A stretch of 64,000 bases of DNA from Triparma columacea. Lineage: Eukaryota; Sar; Bolidophyceae; Parmales; Triparmaceae. The notes under the pieces are model-generated. The model was not told the origin of the DNA. It did not search any database and saw only the letters and a list, made by a program, of their open reading frames with translations. Within the stretch, counting starts at the first letter, position 1. Every line of letters begins with the position of its first letter. The stretch spans positions 1-64,000 of the forward strand of contig BRYA01000074.1 in NCBI GenBank assembly GCA_030267965.1, in the 5' to 3' direction. The position numbers and the translations under genes were made by a program. Below are positions 1 through 9,312 of the stretch, one piece after another.

Positions 1-2118
1 ATTTTCAATGTTAGTTGCAATAAAGATGGCTTGAGTTGTTCCTCTTAAAAATGTCCCAGCACTCCCACCATAATCAACCTCATCTTTCATAGGCCAGACA
101 GCTACGGAAATGGATTTTTGTGTGTCATTTCTCAGTATTAGCTTGTTGACAAACTCTCGATTGCTAATGAACTTTGGTAATTTCTTTACAGTCGCAACCA
201 CTTTCTCGTTGGGTTTACCCTTGTATGTTTTTATCTCAAGTCTAGCCAGATTCCCTTCCTCCCTGTCAACAGCCATCCTCTCCCTGCTGCAGAACTCAAA
301 GTACCAAGCAGCGGCTTCTTCTGCAGTGCAGTCAGCTTCACAATGAGCTCTGCCTAATGCAATGCTAGTCTCTCCCTCCAATTGCTGTCTATATTTGATC
401 TCCATCTTCACTCCCCCATAAGGTGACTCGAGAGGTCTCCACCCTTCTTCATCCTCCCCACCAAAGAGCTTCTCCAACTCCCCAAACACCTTCTTCTGGT
501 CCTCCTCCAACTCAACCCCTTCCCTCATCCTCTCCACCAAGGCCCCCCTGACCTCGGCGTCAACCTCCTTCCCATTCCTCCTGAACTTCTTCTGCAACCT
601 GTTGGCCTCAATAAGCTGGCTCTTTGCAAGGTACTCAATGGCTTTGTCCATCACTGTCTTATGAATGCCACTAAATTTCAGATCAACTGTCTGAATGCGT
701 GTCACCCTGCAGACATTTGGGGCAACCTCGGCCATGATGTAGATTCCTCTTGTTACTCCAACTACAAAGCCGTCCTTGCTAAGGTTGGTGAAGCTTGCCC
801 CATAATATTCACGCAAAGGCACAAATCCAATCATGTATGCAGTCAGGCCATTGTCCAATTTAGCCTCCTTCCACACAAACCAATTCTCAAATAGTCGATT
901 GGTGGTGGCAGGGACCTTCTTGCCTGCGTGATAATGCACACTTCTAGTTCCGTCGACATTCTTCTTGATTGTCCTTGGCAAGTTCCCTTCTTTTTGGTAG
1001 TGTTTTGAAGACTTCTCAAATGTGTCAAGCAGAAATTCCTCTGCCAATACACCCTTTGTTGACTTGTCCACAGTGACCCCAAAGGCTGCCCACACCTTGT
1101 CCCCCTCTCTCCACAGGAACTTGTCGATGTCCTCCTTCAGTGTTCCCTTGACTCTCCTCCCCTTCATGTGAAGTTCCTTCTCTAGACTCCCAACCCTCTC
1201 CAACATTGCGTCCTCCTCTCTTGTCAGAGGCGGTGCCCTTGGCATGACCTCCTCCACAAAGTGCACCTTCCTCCTCTCATCAATGATACCAGGCTGTCTG
1301 AACTTCTTCCTGACCTCTTCCATGATACCCTTTACTGCTGCATACGCAGCCTTGGCGTCTCCCTTCTTGGTCCTGCCACTGTTCCTGCCTTCAACACTAG
1401 ATCTCGTGGATCTCATACTCTTAAAGCTTTTGAATGTGCGAACATCAACTTCTGATTTCATCTCTGTAGCTCTCTCCTCTGCCTTAAGAGTTCCCACCAT
1501 GGTGACTGCACTTTGTTCAAACTCAAAGTCAGTGAAGCTGAGCTCCCCCTCAAATACACCTCGCTTGACAGTCTTGGTATTTGTTAACGCTAGAATCTCG
1601 ACAAGCTTTGCAGTTGCCTCGTCAGAAAGATCGTCCTCATCAAGGGGTGCCAACTCCATAATGTTCGTCGATTTGTCAGGAGATATGACTTTGATGTCGA
1701 GGAGAAATTCGACGAACTTATTCCCGCTGCCGTACTGCTGCCAGTAGACGAGTCTGTGAATGACTCCTTCCTTTTCGTCGTACTCCTGGAGGGTCTTCCT
1801 TCGGAACTTGCCCTGCTCACAATCGGTGAGGAGAAAGTCAATGATTTTGTCGCGCTCGTCGTGGAAGACACCAGCGAGCTCAATAACCTTCACATCGACG
1901 CCGGTAGAGTTGTCTATGAGGCCTTCAACGGCTCCTCTATCCTCCAGAAGCTTGACAAGTTTGCCTTGTTCAGGACCGAGGGCTGCATAATCGATATCTA
2001 CAGGACCGTGTATTGCGGAGGGTGTGTGATTGGGGCCTGAGGGGGGCTCGTAGGCATAGCTGGTCTTGCCGGCGTCATTTACGACTCCCGCATCTGCTTC
2101 AACCTCGCGGCCCTCCAT
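1..2118 (-). CDS. START-domain repeat protein, N-terminal part (cut by window edge)
   Basis: From an ATG at 2118-2116 the minus strand is open for 706 codons with no stop to the left edge, so the gene is partial at its C-terminus. The first 350 residues are acidic and low in recognisable domains. The second half looks like lipid-binding START/SRPBCC modules: one ends around residues 400-520 (NRLFENWFVWKEA, VGVTRGIYIMAEV, VCRVTRIQTVDLKF), and a second begins near residue 620 (DCTAEEAAAWYFEFCSRERM). Tandem START-like repeats in large proteins are, as far as I recall, common in stramenopile algae. Binding of a lipid or membrane-related ligand is inferred from the fold only. An out-of-frame upstream ATG lies about 30 nt before the chosen start. 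No introns are needed in the visible part. Confidence 0.62.
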   Translation of the reverse strand, partial: MEGREVEADAGVVNDAGKTSYAYEPPSGPNHTPSAIHGPVDIDYAALGPEQGKLVKLLEDRGAVEGLIDNSTGVDVKVIELAGVFHDERDKIIDFLLTDCEQGKFRRKTLQEYDEKEGVIHRLVYWQQYGSGNKFVEFLLDIKVISPDKSTNIMELAPLDEDDLSDEATAKLVEILALTNTKTVKRGVFEGELSFTDFEFEQSAVTMVGTLKAEERATEMKSEVDVRTFKSFKSMRSTRSSVEGRNSGRTKKGDAKAAYAAVKGIMEEVRKKFRQPGIIDERRKVHFVEEVMPRAPPLTREEDAMLERVGSLEKELHMKGRRVKGTLKEDIDKFLWREGDKVWAAFGVTVDKSTKGVLAEEFLLDTFEKSSKHYQKEGNLPRTIKKNVDGTRSVHYHAGKKVPATTNRLFENWFVWKEAKLDNGLTAYMIGFVPLREYYGASFTNLSKDGFVVGVTRGIYIMAEVAPNVCRVTRIQTVDLKFSGIHKTVMDKAIEYLAKSQLIEANRLQKKFRRNGKEVDAEVRGALVERMREGVELEEDQKKVFGELEKLFGGEDEEGWRPLESPYGGVKMEIKYRQQLEGETSIALGRAHCEADCTAEEAAAWYFEFCSRERMAVDREEGNLARLEIKTYKGKPNEKVVATVKKLPKFISNREFVNKLILRNDTQKSISVAVWPMKDEVDYGGSAGTFLRGTTQAIFIATNIEN

Positions 2119-3316
2119 GACGATCTTGATTGGGTGCTGGAAATCATGCGTTCACGGTTGACGTGCGTAAAAAAAAGGTGGCAGAGCGGCGTTTTTTGGT
2201 GTGAGTGAAGATATCATAAGTTGGCATACTCGTATAGTGGTTCATTATTGCGCGTTTTTATATTTTCCAAAATCACCCAATCTGTTTCGGTCCATCGCAA
2301 GTGCCTAACGCCAGTCCTCATCTGGAAGGCAAGTTGGAGGGTGGGGGCAGGCCTCATTATCACGATCAGGCCCATAGAACCCCTCAATATACCGCTCCGA
2401 TCCAATGTAAAGCTTTTTCGTCCCTCTCTTCACATTCTCACCTTCCAAATGAGGTTTAAATTGCTTGTGCTCACGACGTTGGCCGGGAGTGGTGTGAGCT
2501 GGTATTATGCTTCAGTCAACACTTAAAGCCGTCAAACTCTATTTTCTGAGTGTTGTGTAGTATTATCGATCTTCTTGTTGCAACAAATACGACAATACGA
2601 TGTAAATGAGGTTAATGTATTCAGAAATTGTTTTGAGGGTTTTGGAAAGTTTAATTTTCATACCTTGAACTTCGTCTATGCCTCCATGTCTTCGTGTTTC
2701 CAGTCCTAAGATCAGCGTTTGCTCCCATTTGCCATTTCAAGTACGCTATATCTTCCCAATAACAGAATTGTATCTATATGCTGCACCCTTCCTCCTTCCC
2801 AATACCTCAAATCGACCCAAAGAGTCGCACGGACCCTATATACACAGCCTTCCCTCTCAAACGTTGGCCAAGGCAACACAATTTGCCCTAAATATTTCCC
2901 TACTACTTACAACAACCCAAAACCAGCCAGCACGTTCGTAGCCACTCGCCCTTGGTACTGTCGACTTCTCCCCTATTTTCAAAAATACTATAGCTTTGAA
3001 ACAACGTTCATCACATTTCCTCCCTCCTCCCATTCCCTTGCCTCTTTCAAACCCAACCCGACCAAACCTTTAACCCCAAAAGTCTGTAAGTGCGTAACCC
3101 ATTAACATGCGAACCCATCAAACTTTCCCCACCCCAACCCCTCCACCCCACCCCACTGAAGAACCTAAAACAAATCCCTAAACCACCCTAACCCTTATCC
3201 TCGTTGCTATAGGATGCATAACCCAAATCGTTGGAGTAAAAAGTCGTTTAACTTTCCAGTAAAATCATGAAATTCTTGTGGCATCTAGTATTTCATGTCC
3301 GTTGTGATGTGCACAA
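2119..3316. other. intergenic region, no gene recognised
   Basis: The left part is the 5' flank of the START-type gene and the right part is the 3' flank of the P450-like gene. Short frames at 2221-2526 and 2678-3105 lack family similarity, splice support or codon character, and are judged accidental. Around 3170-3200 there are degenerate CCCTAA-like units embedded in C-rich sequence, too few and too irregular to call telomeric repeat. Confidence 0.5.
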
Positions 3317-5880
3317 TTAGAGCTTGCCGTTGATCCCGCCGTTCTCTTCGTCCATCTTTGCGTGTTTCAGGTGCCTCTCGGGCCTCCTTAAGAAGAAGAC
3401 CGCGGCTCCGGCGATGGCAGGTACACCGAGGGTTACCGTCCAAGCTCCGCCCGTTTCTGCGTTTGTCTCGACGACGGGGAGCTCTGAGTAGTCCGCAAAC
3501 TCGATGGTCTCGTCCTCGTCGCAAACTTCGCCGTCTGCAAATTTGCACTCTCCGAATCTGCAGGCCATGTGGACCTTTGCCTTTTCGGCAAAGATGTGGT
3601 CACATTGGGAGTTCTTGCTGCAGGACTCTTGGAAAAACTTGAGGTCCTTGTCGATGATGCAGCTTCCGGAGTATTGCCACCACTTCCTTTTGCATTCGAA
3701 GTCTTCGTCGCACCAGCTGAACCACGAGCACTTGTTGCCCTCCAGAGGTTTGCTGTATGGCCTGCTCGCTTCATACGCTCCAACGTGAACGCCGAGTGAT
3801 TCGCATTTCCTGTGGATTTCAAAGCTCGTCCACCAAACAGGACCGTTCTCCCTGCTGATATCGGTGTCAGGATCGACGTACCAGTTGGTGGCGTCCATGG
3901 CCTCCCAGAATGCGAGGATCATGTTGTAACTCATGCTCTTGGCTGGGCAGATTCGGGAGCTGTGCTTGGGGCTCTCGTTTTCTGGGTCGGCGGTGACGGC
4001 AGTGTCGGCCCAGTCGATGGAGTGCTGGTGGTAGAATGCGAGGTCGTTTCTGATCCTGCGATGCACATGGTGATGAGAGAGGCGAGTCGAAAGGTTAAAT
4101 TCGGACGTCGTTGGACGGCGAGGTCGGTGGACGAGGTCAGTTGGCGAGGTCGGTGGACGAGGTCGGTGGACGAGGTCAGTTGGCGAGGTCGGTGGACGAG
4201 GTCGATGGACGAGTTAGGTGGACGAGGTCGGTGGACGAGTTAGGTGGACGAGATCTTCGAACGCAATACAATATATCCCATCTGCTCATTACAACAGATG
4301 TATCCCTCCTAAAGCTCGCTGCGCTCGCTGCCTCACTTACCTAAACTCCAGGGCATCATCACCATATACTGACTTGTCGTATCCTCCCATTCCGGCGAGG
4401 GGGGCGTGGCGGTGCCCTCCAATGTGGTATGGGACTCCCAACACAGGGGGGTAGTTCCTGATGCTCTCCATGACAAGGAGGGGCGCCTGGTTGGGATCAT
4501 TGATGTCAAAGTCCGTCCCCGTGAGGCCAGTATAGTACGCCGCGAGGCCGCCGTGGATGACCCCTGGAACGGAAAGTCCGCCGGCAAAGATGAGGGCGTC
4601 CAGCATTCCCCACGCAGTCTTCTTGATGCCCTCAGCGTCGTCGGCCGAGAGATTAGTGATATGGCCGCTTGCTATGCATTTCCTGATTGCCTTCTCGTAG
4701 CTTGCAAGGTAGTTCTTCTTCTGCTTGAGGGTCTCATCAAGGTCAAGGGCGCTGCCGAACCATTCGGGAACGAAGGATGGAAGGGGTGTGATAATGACAG
4801 CCTTTGCCTGGAAGTCGATGAAACGCTGGGCCTCCTGCAGGCTCAAGTCGATGTCCATGGCAGTCTTGTGAAGGACCATTGTGGTCCACACGCCTGGATC
4901 GTTCTTGATGCTGAGGTGGTTCTTGGTGGCAAGGAAGGAGAGAGCAGACTGCCTGAGCGAGTCCCTGGACCACTTGAATCCTTCCAGTCCAGGAGGATTT
5001 ACGGCATCGTTGTAGGTGTCGGATTCGCCAAAAACCTCGTCCAAAACAGGTCGAACTTTCTCATGGTCCTCCCTAGTAACGCCGAGAGCGATGCCACAGT
5101 AATCCTCGTCCTTGCACTCGGGGTAGAACGCCGTGTTGAGTCTGAGCAGGCCAAGCTGCGACGGGGGTGACAAAGTTTACAGAAGTGAGCGTAAAGAAAA
5201 TGATGACAAACCCATGATGCGTGCTGTTTCTCACCTCATTGCCCCTTGTCGCTGACCCGTCCTGCTGGGCAACGGGGAGCTCGGCAATCTTTTGACGAAT
5301 CGCAGAGAGACCGATGTATGACGTCGTGTCAGTTCCAGGGTGGGGGCTGGAGACCCCGTTGTAGTCGTCAAGGCCCTCAAAGTAGGGTGAGTACGTCTTG
5401 ATTCCGATTTGCGCCATGTCTACGGATATGAGCGGGCGAAAAGTTGTTAGGCTTCGTGCCGAATCGCTGCATTCTTGTCGGATCGCACACATTACTCGTT
5501 CTCGTTCTTGTTCTCGTTCTCACCTGTCCAGTACGAGAAGTCATCCTGGTGAAAAGGCTGGGAGGAAAGGTCAGGCTTGACATTCCCAAACTTGCCAGAG
5601 GTGAGATCTTGTCCTCCTGTGACGGGGTTGGAAGAATGCACCATGTCGTTCCAGAGGTCCTGCGCGAGAACGATCCGCTGGGTTGTTAGATCGTAAACAT
5701 CGCACTACTATCCCTCTTCCCCCTCCTAACCCCATCCCCAACGTTTGTTAGATCGTAAACATCGCACTACTATCCTCTCTTCCCCCTCCTAACCCCATCC
5801 CCAACGTTTCAACTCACCGTCTCTGACATCTCGGCCCTGCATAGTGCAATAACTGAAGTGGCAGCGATGAGAAACTTCAT
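3317..5880 (-). CDS. membrane-anchored P450-like protein with CYP74-style motifs
   Basis: Five exons: 5880-5818, 5659-5524, 5419-5235, 5155-4341, 4055-3317; 645 aa. Frames join perfectly at every junction. The N-terminus is a signal peptide (MKFLIAATSVIALCRA). The core has a P450 ExxR helix (ESIRNYPP) and, after the exon 4/5 junction, a candidate haem-thiolate Cys in RICPAKSMSYNMILAFW near residue 436. A glycine-rich segment (LIFAGGLSVPGV) replaces the usual oxygen-binding I-helix threonine, as in the CYP74 clan of fatty-acid hydroperoxide lyases and allene oxide synthases. A Cys-rich tail follows (WFSWCDEDFECK and later Cys pairs), then one C-terminal membrane helix (about residues 590-615) and a basic end. 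CYP74-like chemistry on lipid hydroperoxides is inferred from these motifs and from the lipoxygenase gene transcribed divergently only 395 bp away. The catalytic assignment is tentative. Confidence 0.65.
4109..4252. repeat. 13-bp minisatellite in an intron
   Basis: About eleven head-to-tail variants of a 13-bp unit (GGTCGGTGGACGA and relatives such as GGTCAGTTGGCGA and GTTAGGTGGACGA) fill half of the last intron of the P450-like gene. The unit is not a multiple that would keep the intron open, and stops occur in the gene's sense frame. Confidence 0.85.
5683..5807. repeat. tandem duplication of about 62 bp in first intron
   Basis: Two nearly identical adjacent copies, each starting GTTAGATCGTAAACATCGC and ending in CCCCATCCCCAACG, lie in intron 1 of the P450-like gene. 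The second copy has a small insertion. It looks like a recent slippage or duplication event. Confidence 0.85.
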
Positions 5881-6275
5881 ATTGGTCTGTGGTGTATGAT
5901 TGGGGTGAGTTTGGGGCTCTGTGCGCGGCGGGGATGGAGGAAAGGGGGGGGTACTAGCGTATGGCTTTGGAGAGTGGGGCAAAATTCGTAACTCAGGGCA
6001 GGGAAGAGCTTGGATCCACAACTGACAAAGTTCGTGTCCTCAACATGATGACACTCCAATTTCTCTCCACAGAGTTATGCGACCCATAAATTAATGTTGT
6101 CTCGGCCACAATCTCCAATGTGGCAACCTTAAAATCGTATATAATTTTCGGATTTCCCTCCACAGCTCTCACCTTGGGCGAGATCCCAAAGTGAAATCTT
6201 TCAAGAAAAACAGCTTGAGGTTCGTCATAAGTTCGGGTTGGATTTTTAAGTCGTCCATTGCCTGGATCTTACGTC
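5881..6275. promoter_or_regulatory. shared divergent promoter region of P450-like and lipoxygenase genes
   Basis: The 395 bp between the two ATGs (minus ATG at 5880, plus ATG at 6276) must contain the promoters of both genes. No convincing TATA box was seen. The arrangement suggests coordinated expression, but that is inference. Confidence 0.5.
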
Positions 6276-9162
6276 ATGACGAGAGCTCTGACTCCCAACA
6301 TCCAAACCTTTGGTCCGGAAAGTACAAACGATGACGCCCCGAAGAGAGGTCTCGTGGGAGCTAATGGTAAAAAGCTCAATCGAATGCAATGTAAGATCCA
6401 CGTTGTTGTTGTTGATTTTACCCCTGCTCACCTTTCCGACCCGCAGCCGTCTACCACGACAAGGGTGGTAACTTCAACCTCAAGCGCTTCCTTGCTCTTG
6501 TAAGTGTTGCCGCTGTCGCAGGAGCCATGGTTTTGGCCTACCTCTCGGGAGCAGCAACAGACAAGAGTGCCCCCAAGTCAGTCAGTACCGGAGTGACTCA
6601 GTCAGAGATGCAGGCTCAGCCCGCCGGTTGGAGGTCGTCCCGTGGTTTCTGCTTCTCTTGCGCCAATGCCCCCTCTCGTTCATGGAGCTGGTGGTTCGGG
6701 TGGGGAAGCTGCGAGTGTTTTGCTGGGTGGAGTGGCACATGCTGCGACATTCCTGACCTCGACGAGGGGGAGTGCACCGACTATGGCCAGGACTTTAAGA
6801 TGATACATGACCATAGCGTTGTACCTGGCATTCCCTTCCACAAGGACCAGGTGACAACTCCTTGCAGCAACGCGTGGTCAATCGACGCTTTGGGCCAGGG
6901 TGTCGCCCCTGTCGTTGTTAACATGATCTACGTCGACATTGACGAGGTGAGATGATAAAAGAGGGTGGTTGGACAACAAGTGAGAGAAATGGATCCTCAA
7001 CCCTTATTAAACTTTTTCACTCCTTTTGCCGCTCGCCTCGCTACCCCGCAGAACCCTCCCCAGCACGTTCTCGATGCCCTGGACGACGTTAAGCAGGCCA
7101 CCAAGGAGAACTCATATTGGACTCTCCTCTGGGAGGTTCTCCAGATGTTTGCCAAGATTTTCACTGACGACCGTGATGCCGAGTGGGAAATGATTGAATC
7201 CCTTCAGACTTGTGCCAACGTCGCTGAAGATTACGCCAAAGACCCCACCGGACTGACTGCTTTGTCCACCTTGGGCAAGTGCTACGAGGCTGAGATGGAC
7301 ATGATTGACGAGAAATATGACGGAACGTACAAGCCAAGCCTCCCCGAGTATAATGAGTTCTGGAGGCTTATTGACCCCAGGGAGAGCATCATGTTTGCCA
7401 TGGTCTCTGACAAGACGGATACGGAACCAGTGAATTGGATCAAGGTGAGAATGGGCGAGAATGGGCGAGAATCGAGGCACCTCGTAGGAAAAGTTAAAAC
7501 CGGAGCTCATGACTCGTCTTGACTGACCTTCGAATGCAACACCATTTTTGCAATTCGCTAACCGCAGGATGACGACATGTTCGGCTGGCTGAGATTTGTT
7601 GGATCAAACCCCGACATGCTAAGGATTGCCACTACCACGGACCTTGGAGCGGACTTTCCCGTCACTGATGCCATGTACCAGCTCGCCACTGGAGAGACTA
7701 CTGGAACCCTATCCAACGCTCTCAGCGAGGGCAGGCTCTTCATGCTTGACTTCAGCATCTTCCCCGAGAATGGCCTAAGTAACAATGGCAAGTATCTGCA
7801 CTCACCCAAGGTCCTCTTTGCCGTCCCCGAGGATTCCTCGGCCCGCATGAAGACCGTTGCCATTCAGCAGTACCAGAAACCAACAATTAATCATCCTACC
7901 CTCGGAGCGCCTGATCCTACCCGTCGCGACTGGAACGATCCAACGCTAACAGACGCCGAAAAACAGATCCTCATCAAATGGATCATGGCCAAGACGTCTG
8001 TGCAGTCCGCGGAGAGCAGTTACTTTGAGGTCGTCACCCACTTTGGACGAACCCATCTCGTCATGGAACCATTCATGATTGCGGCAAACATGGCTTTCCA
8101 TGATACTCATCCCATCGGGAAGCTCCTCACTCCCCACTTCGAGGGAACTCTCCACATCAACCAGGGCGCCGTCGACTCTCTCATCTCTAAAGGTGGCGTG
8201 ATCGACAAGATCTTCCCCCCGCCAATTGAACTCACCCAGACAATCGCCATTCAAGCGTGCAAGGACTTCCTCGAGAACTTCAACGACAACGCGTTTGACA
8301 AAGCCTTCGAGAAGAGGTAAGAGTTGGAGGGAGAGAATCTCGTAGCAGTCCAACCTGTTTTTGCTAATTTCGCTTCTCGTTCATGGCGCAGGGGAACACT
8401 CACTTACCCTCCTGAGTACCCATTCCGAGACGACGGGTTCCTTCTTTGGAACGCCATCAATGAGTTCACGCTCGAGTACATCAAGGTTGCTTACAAATCT
8501 GACAAGGAGATGCGCAAGGATCCTTGGCTGCAGGTGAGAAGGGGCGATAATTGATGCACGAGAAAGCAAAACAAATTCTTACGTACAAATACAATAACCC
8601 TAACCCTACTTCGCTACGCCCGCCACAGTGCTTCTGGGACATGCTCGTGGATCCAAGCGAAGGAATGCTGAAAAAGGCCGGCGACAACAGTAACAACGTC
8701 CTCTGGAGCCGTGAGTACCTTTCCACTTTCCTTTCCACGATCATTTGGACCGCCAGTGGTCAGCACGCTGCCACCAACTTCCCTCAGAAGGACGTTGGTG
8801 CTCACGTGACTATGAACCCCACTGCGGCGTGGTCCGAGGGGAAAACCGGGGACGCAGAAATTGTCACGATGCAAAGTTGGTTCGACATGCTCCCACCCCT
8901 CAGCGAGGCCCTGGATCAGCTCAATACTGAGTACCTCTTGGGCTCTGTCCACTACAACAGGCTTGGTCGTTACGAGGAGGATTACAAGGCCGGACACTTC
9001 CAAGGAGATTACAGGAAAGCCGAAATCAAGTTTCAGGCCAAGCTAATCGAGATTCAGCAAACGATTCATGCAAGAAATCAAAAGGCAGGAACAATGAGGG
9101 GAGACGTCCACGCGTACGAAATTCTCCTGCCTGACAACACCCCCCTCTCCATCAACATTTAA
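6276..9162 (+). CDS. membrane-anchored lipoxygenase
   Basis: Six exons: 6276-6390, 6447-6946, 7052-7444, 7568-8316, 8392-8533, 8629-9162; 810 aa. It adds dioxygen to polyunsaturated fatty acids to give hydroperoxides. All iron ligands of the family are visible: HFGRTHLVMEPF (His near 494 and 499), the HPIGKLLTPH block, IIWTASGQHAATNF with its His (and following Asn), and a C-terminal isoleucine (PLSINI-stop). The N-terminus is not a cleaved signal but a type II membrane anchor near residues 52-70 (LALVSVAAVAGAMVLAYL). It is followed by a Trp/Cys-rich, EGF-like turn (WWFGWGSCECFAGW, CCD). The catalytic body would therefore sit in the lumen or outside. Most donors are GTGAG. A possible AATAAA follows 38 nt after the stop. 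It is divergent from the P450-like gene and upstream of a second, more divergent lipoxygenase-like gene. Confidence 0.88.
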
Positions 9163-9199
9163 CCTAAGGAGTGGACGACAAGGTGGCGGTATCGCCGTT

Positions 9200-9205
9200 A
9201 ATAAA
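9200..9205 (+). other. AATAAA polyadenylation signal, lipoxygenase gene
   Basis: Canonical AATAAA 38 nt past the lipoxygenase stop codon, within the 150 bp separating it from the next start. Confidence 0.5.
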
Positions 9206-9312
9206 GTACATCGCGATTTCTCTTTTTTTTTCAATTGAAAAGATATGATTTTTGTGTTTTGGGACTGAACTGTTCAACTTTGCCATCTGTTCTTATCACA
9301 TTTTTGGCCAAA

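Noticed and set aside
2221..3105. Small plus-strand frames as a gene
   Set aside because: Short, without family similarity, different frames overlapping, and no splice continuity.
3170..3200. Telomere-like CCCTAA repeats (also near 8599)
   Set aside because: Only a few degenerate units in C-rich intergenic or intronic sequence; not a tandem telomeric tract.
3358..4243. Plus-strand frames opposite the P450-like gene
   Set aside because: They overlap exons and the intronic minisatellite of a well-supported minus-strand gene, and their repeats (SVDEVSWRGRW type) simply translate the 13-bp satellite.
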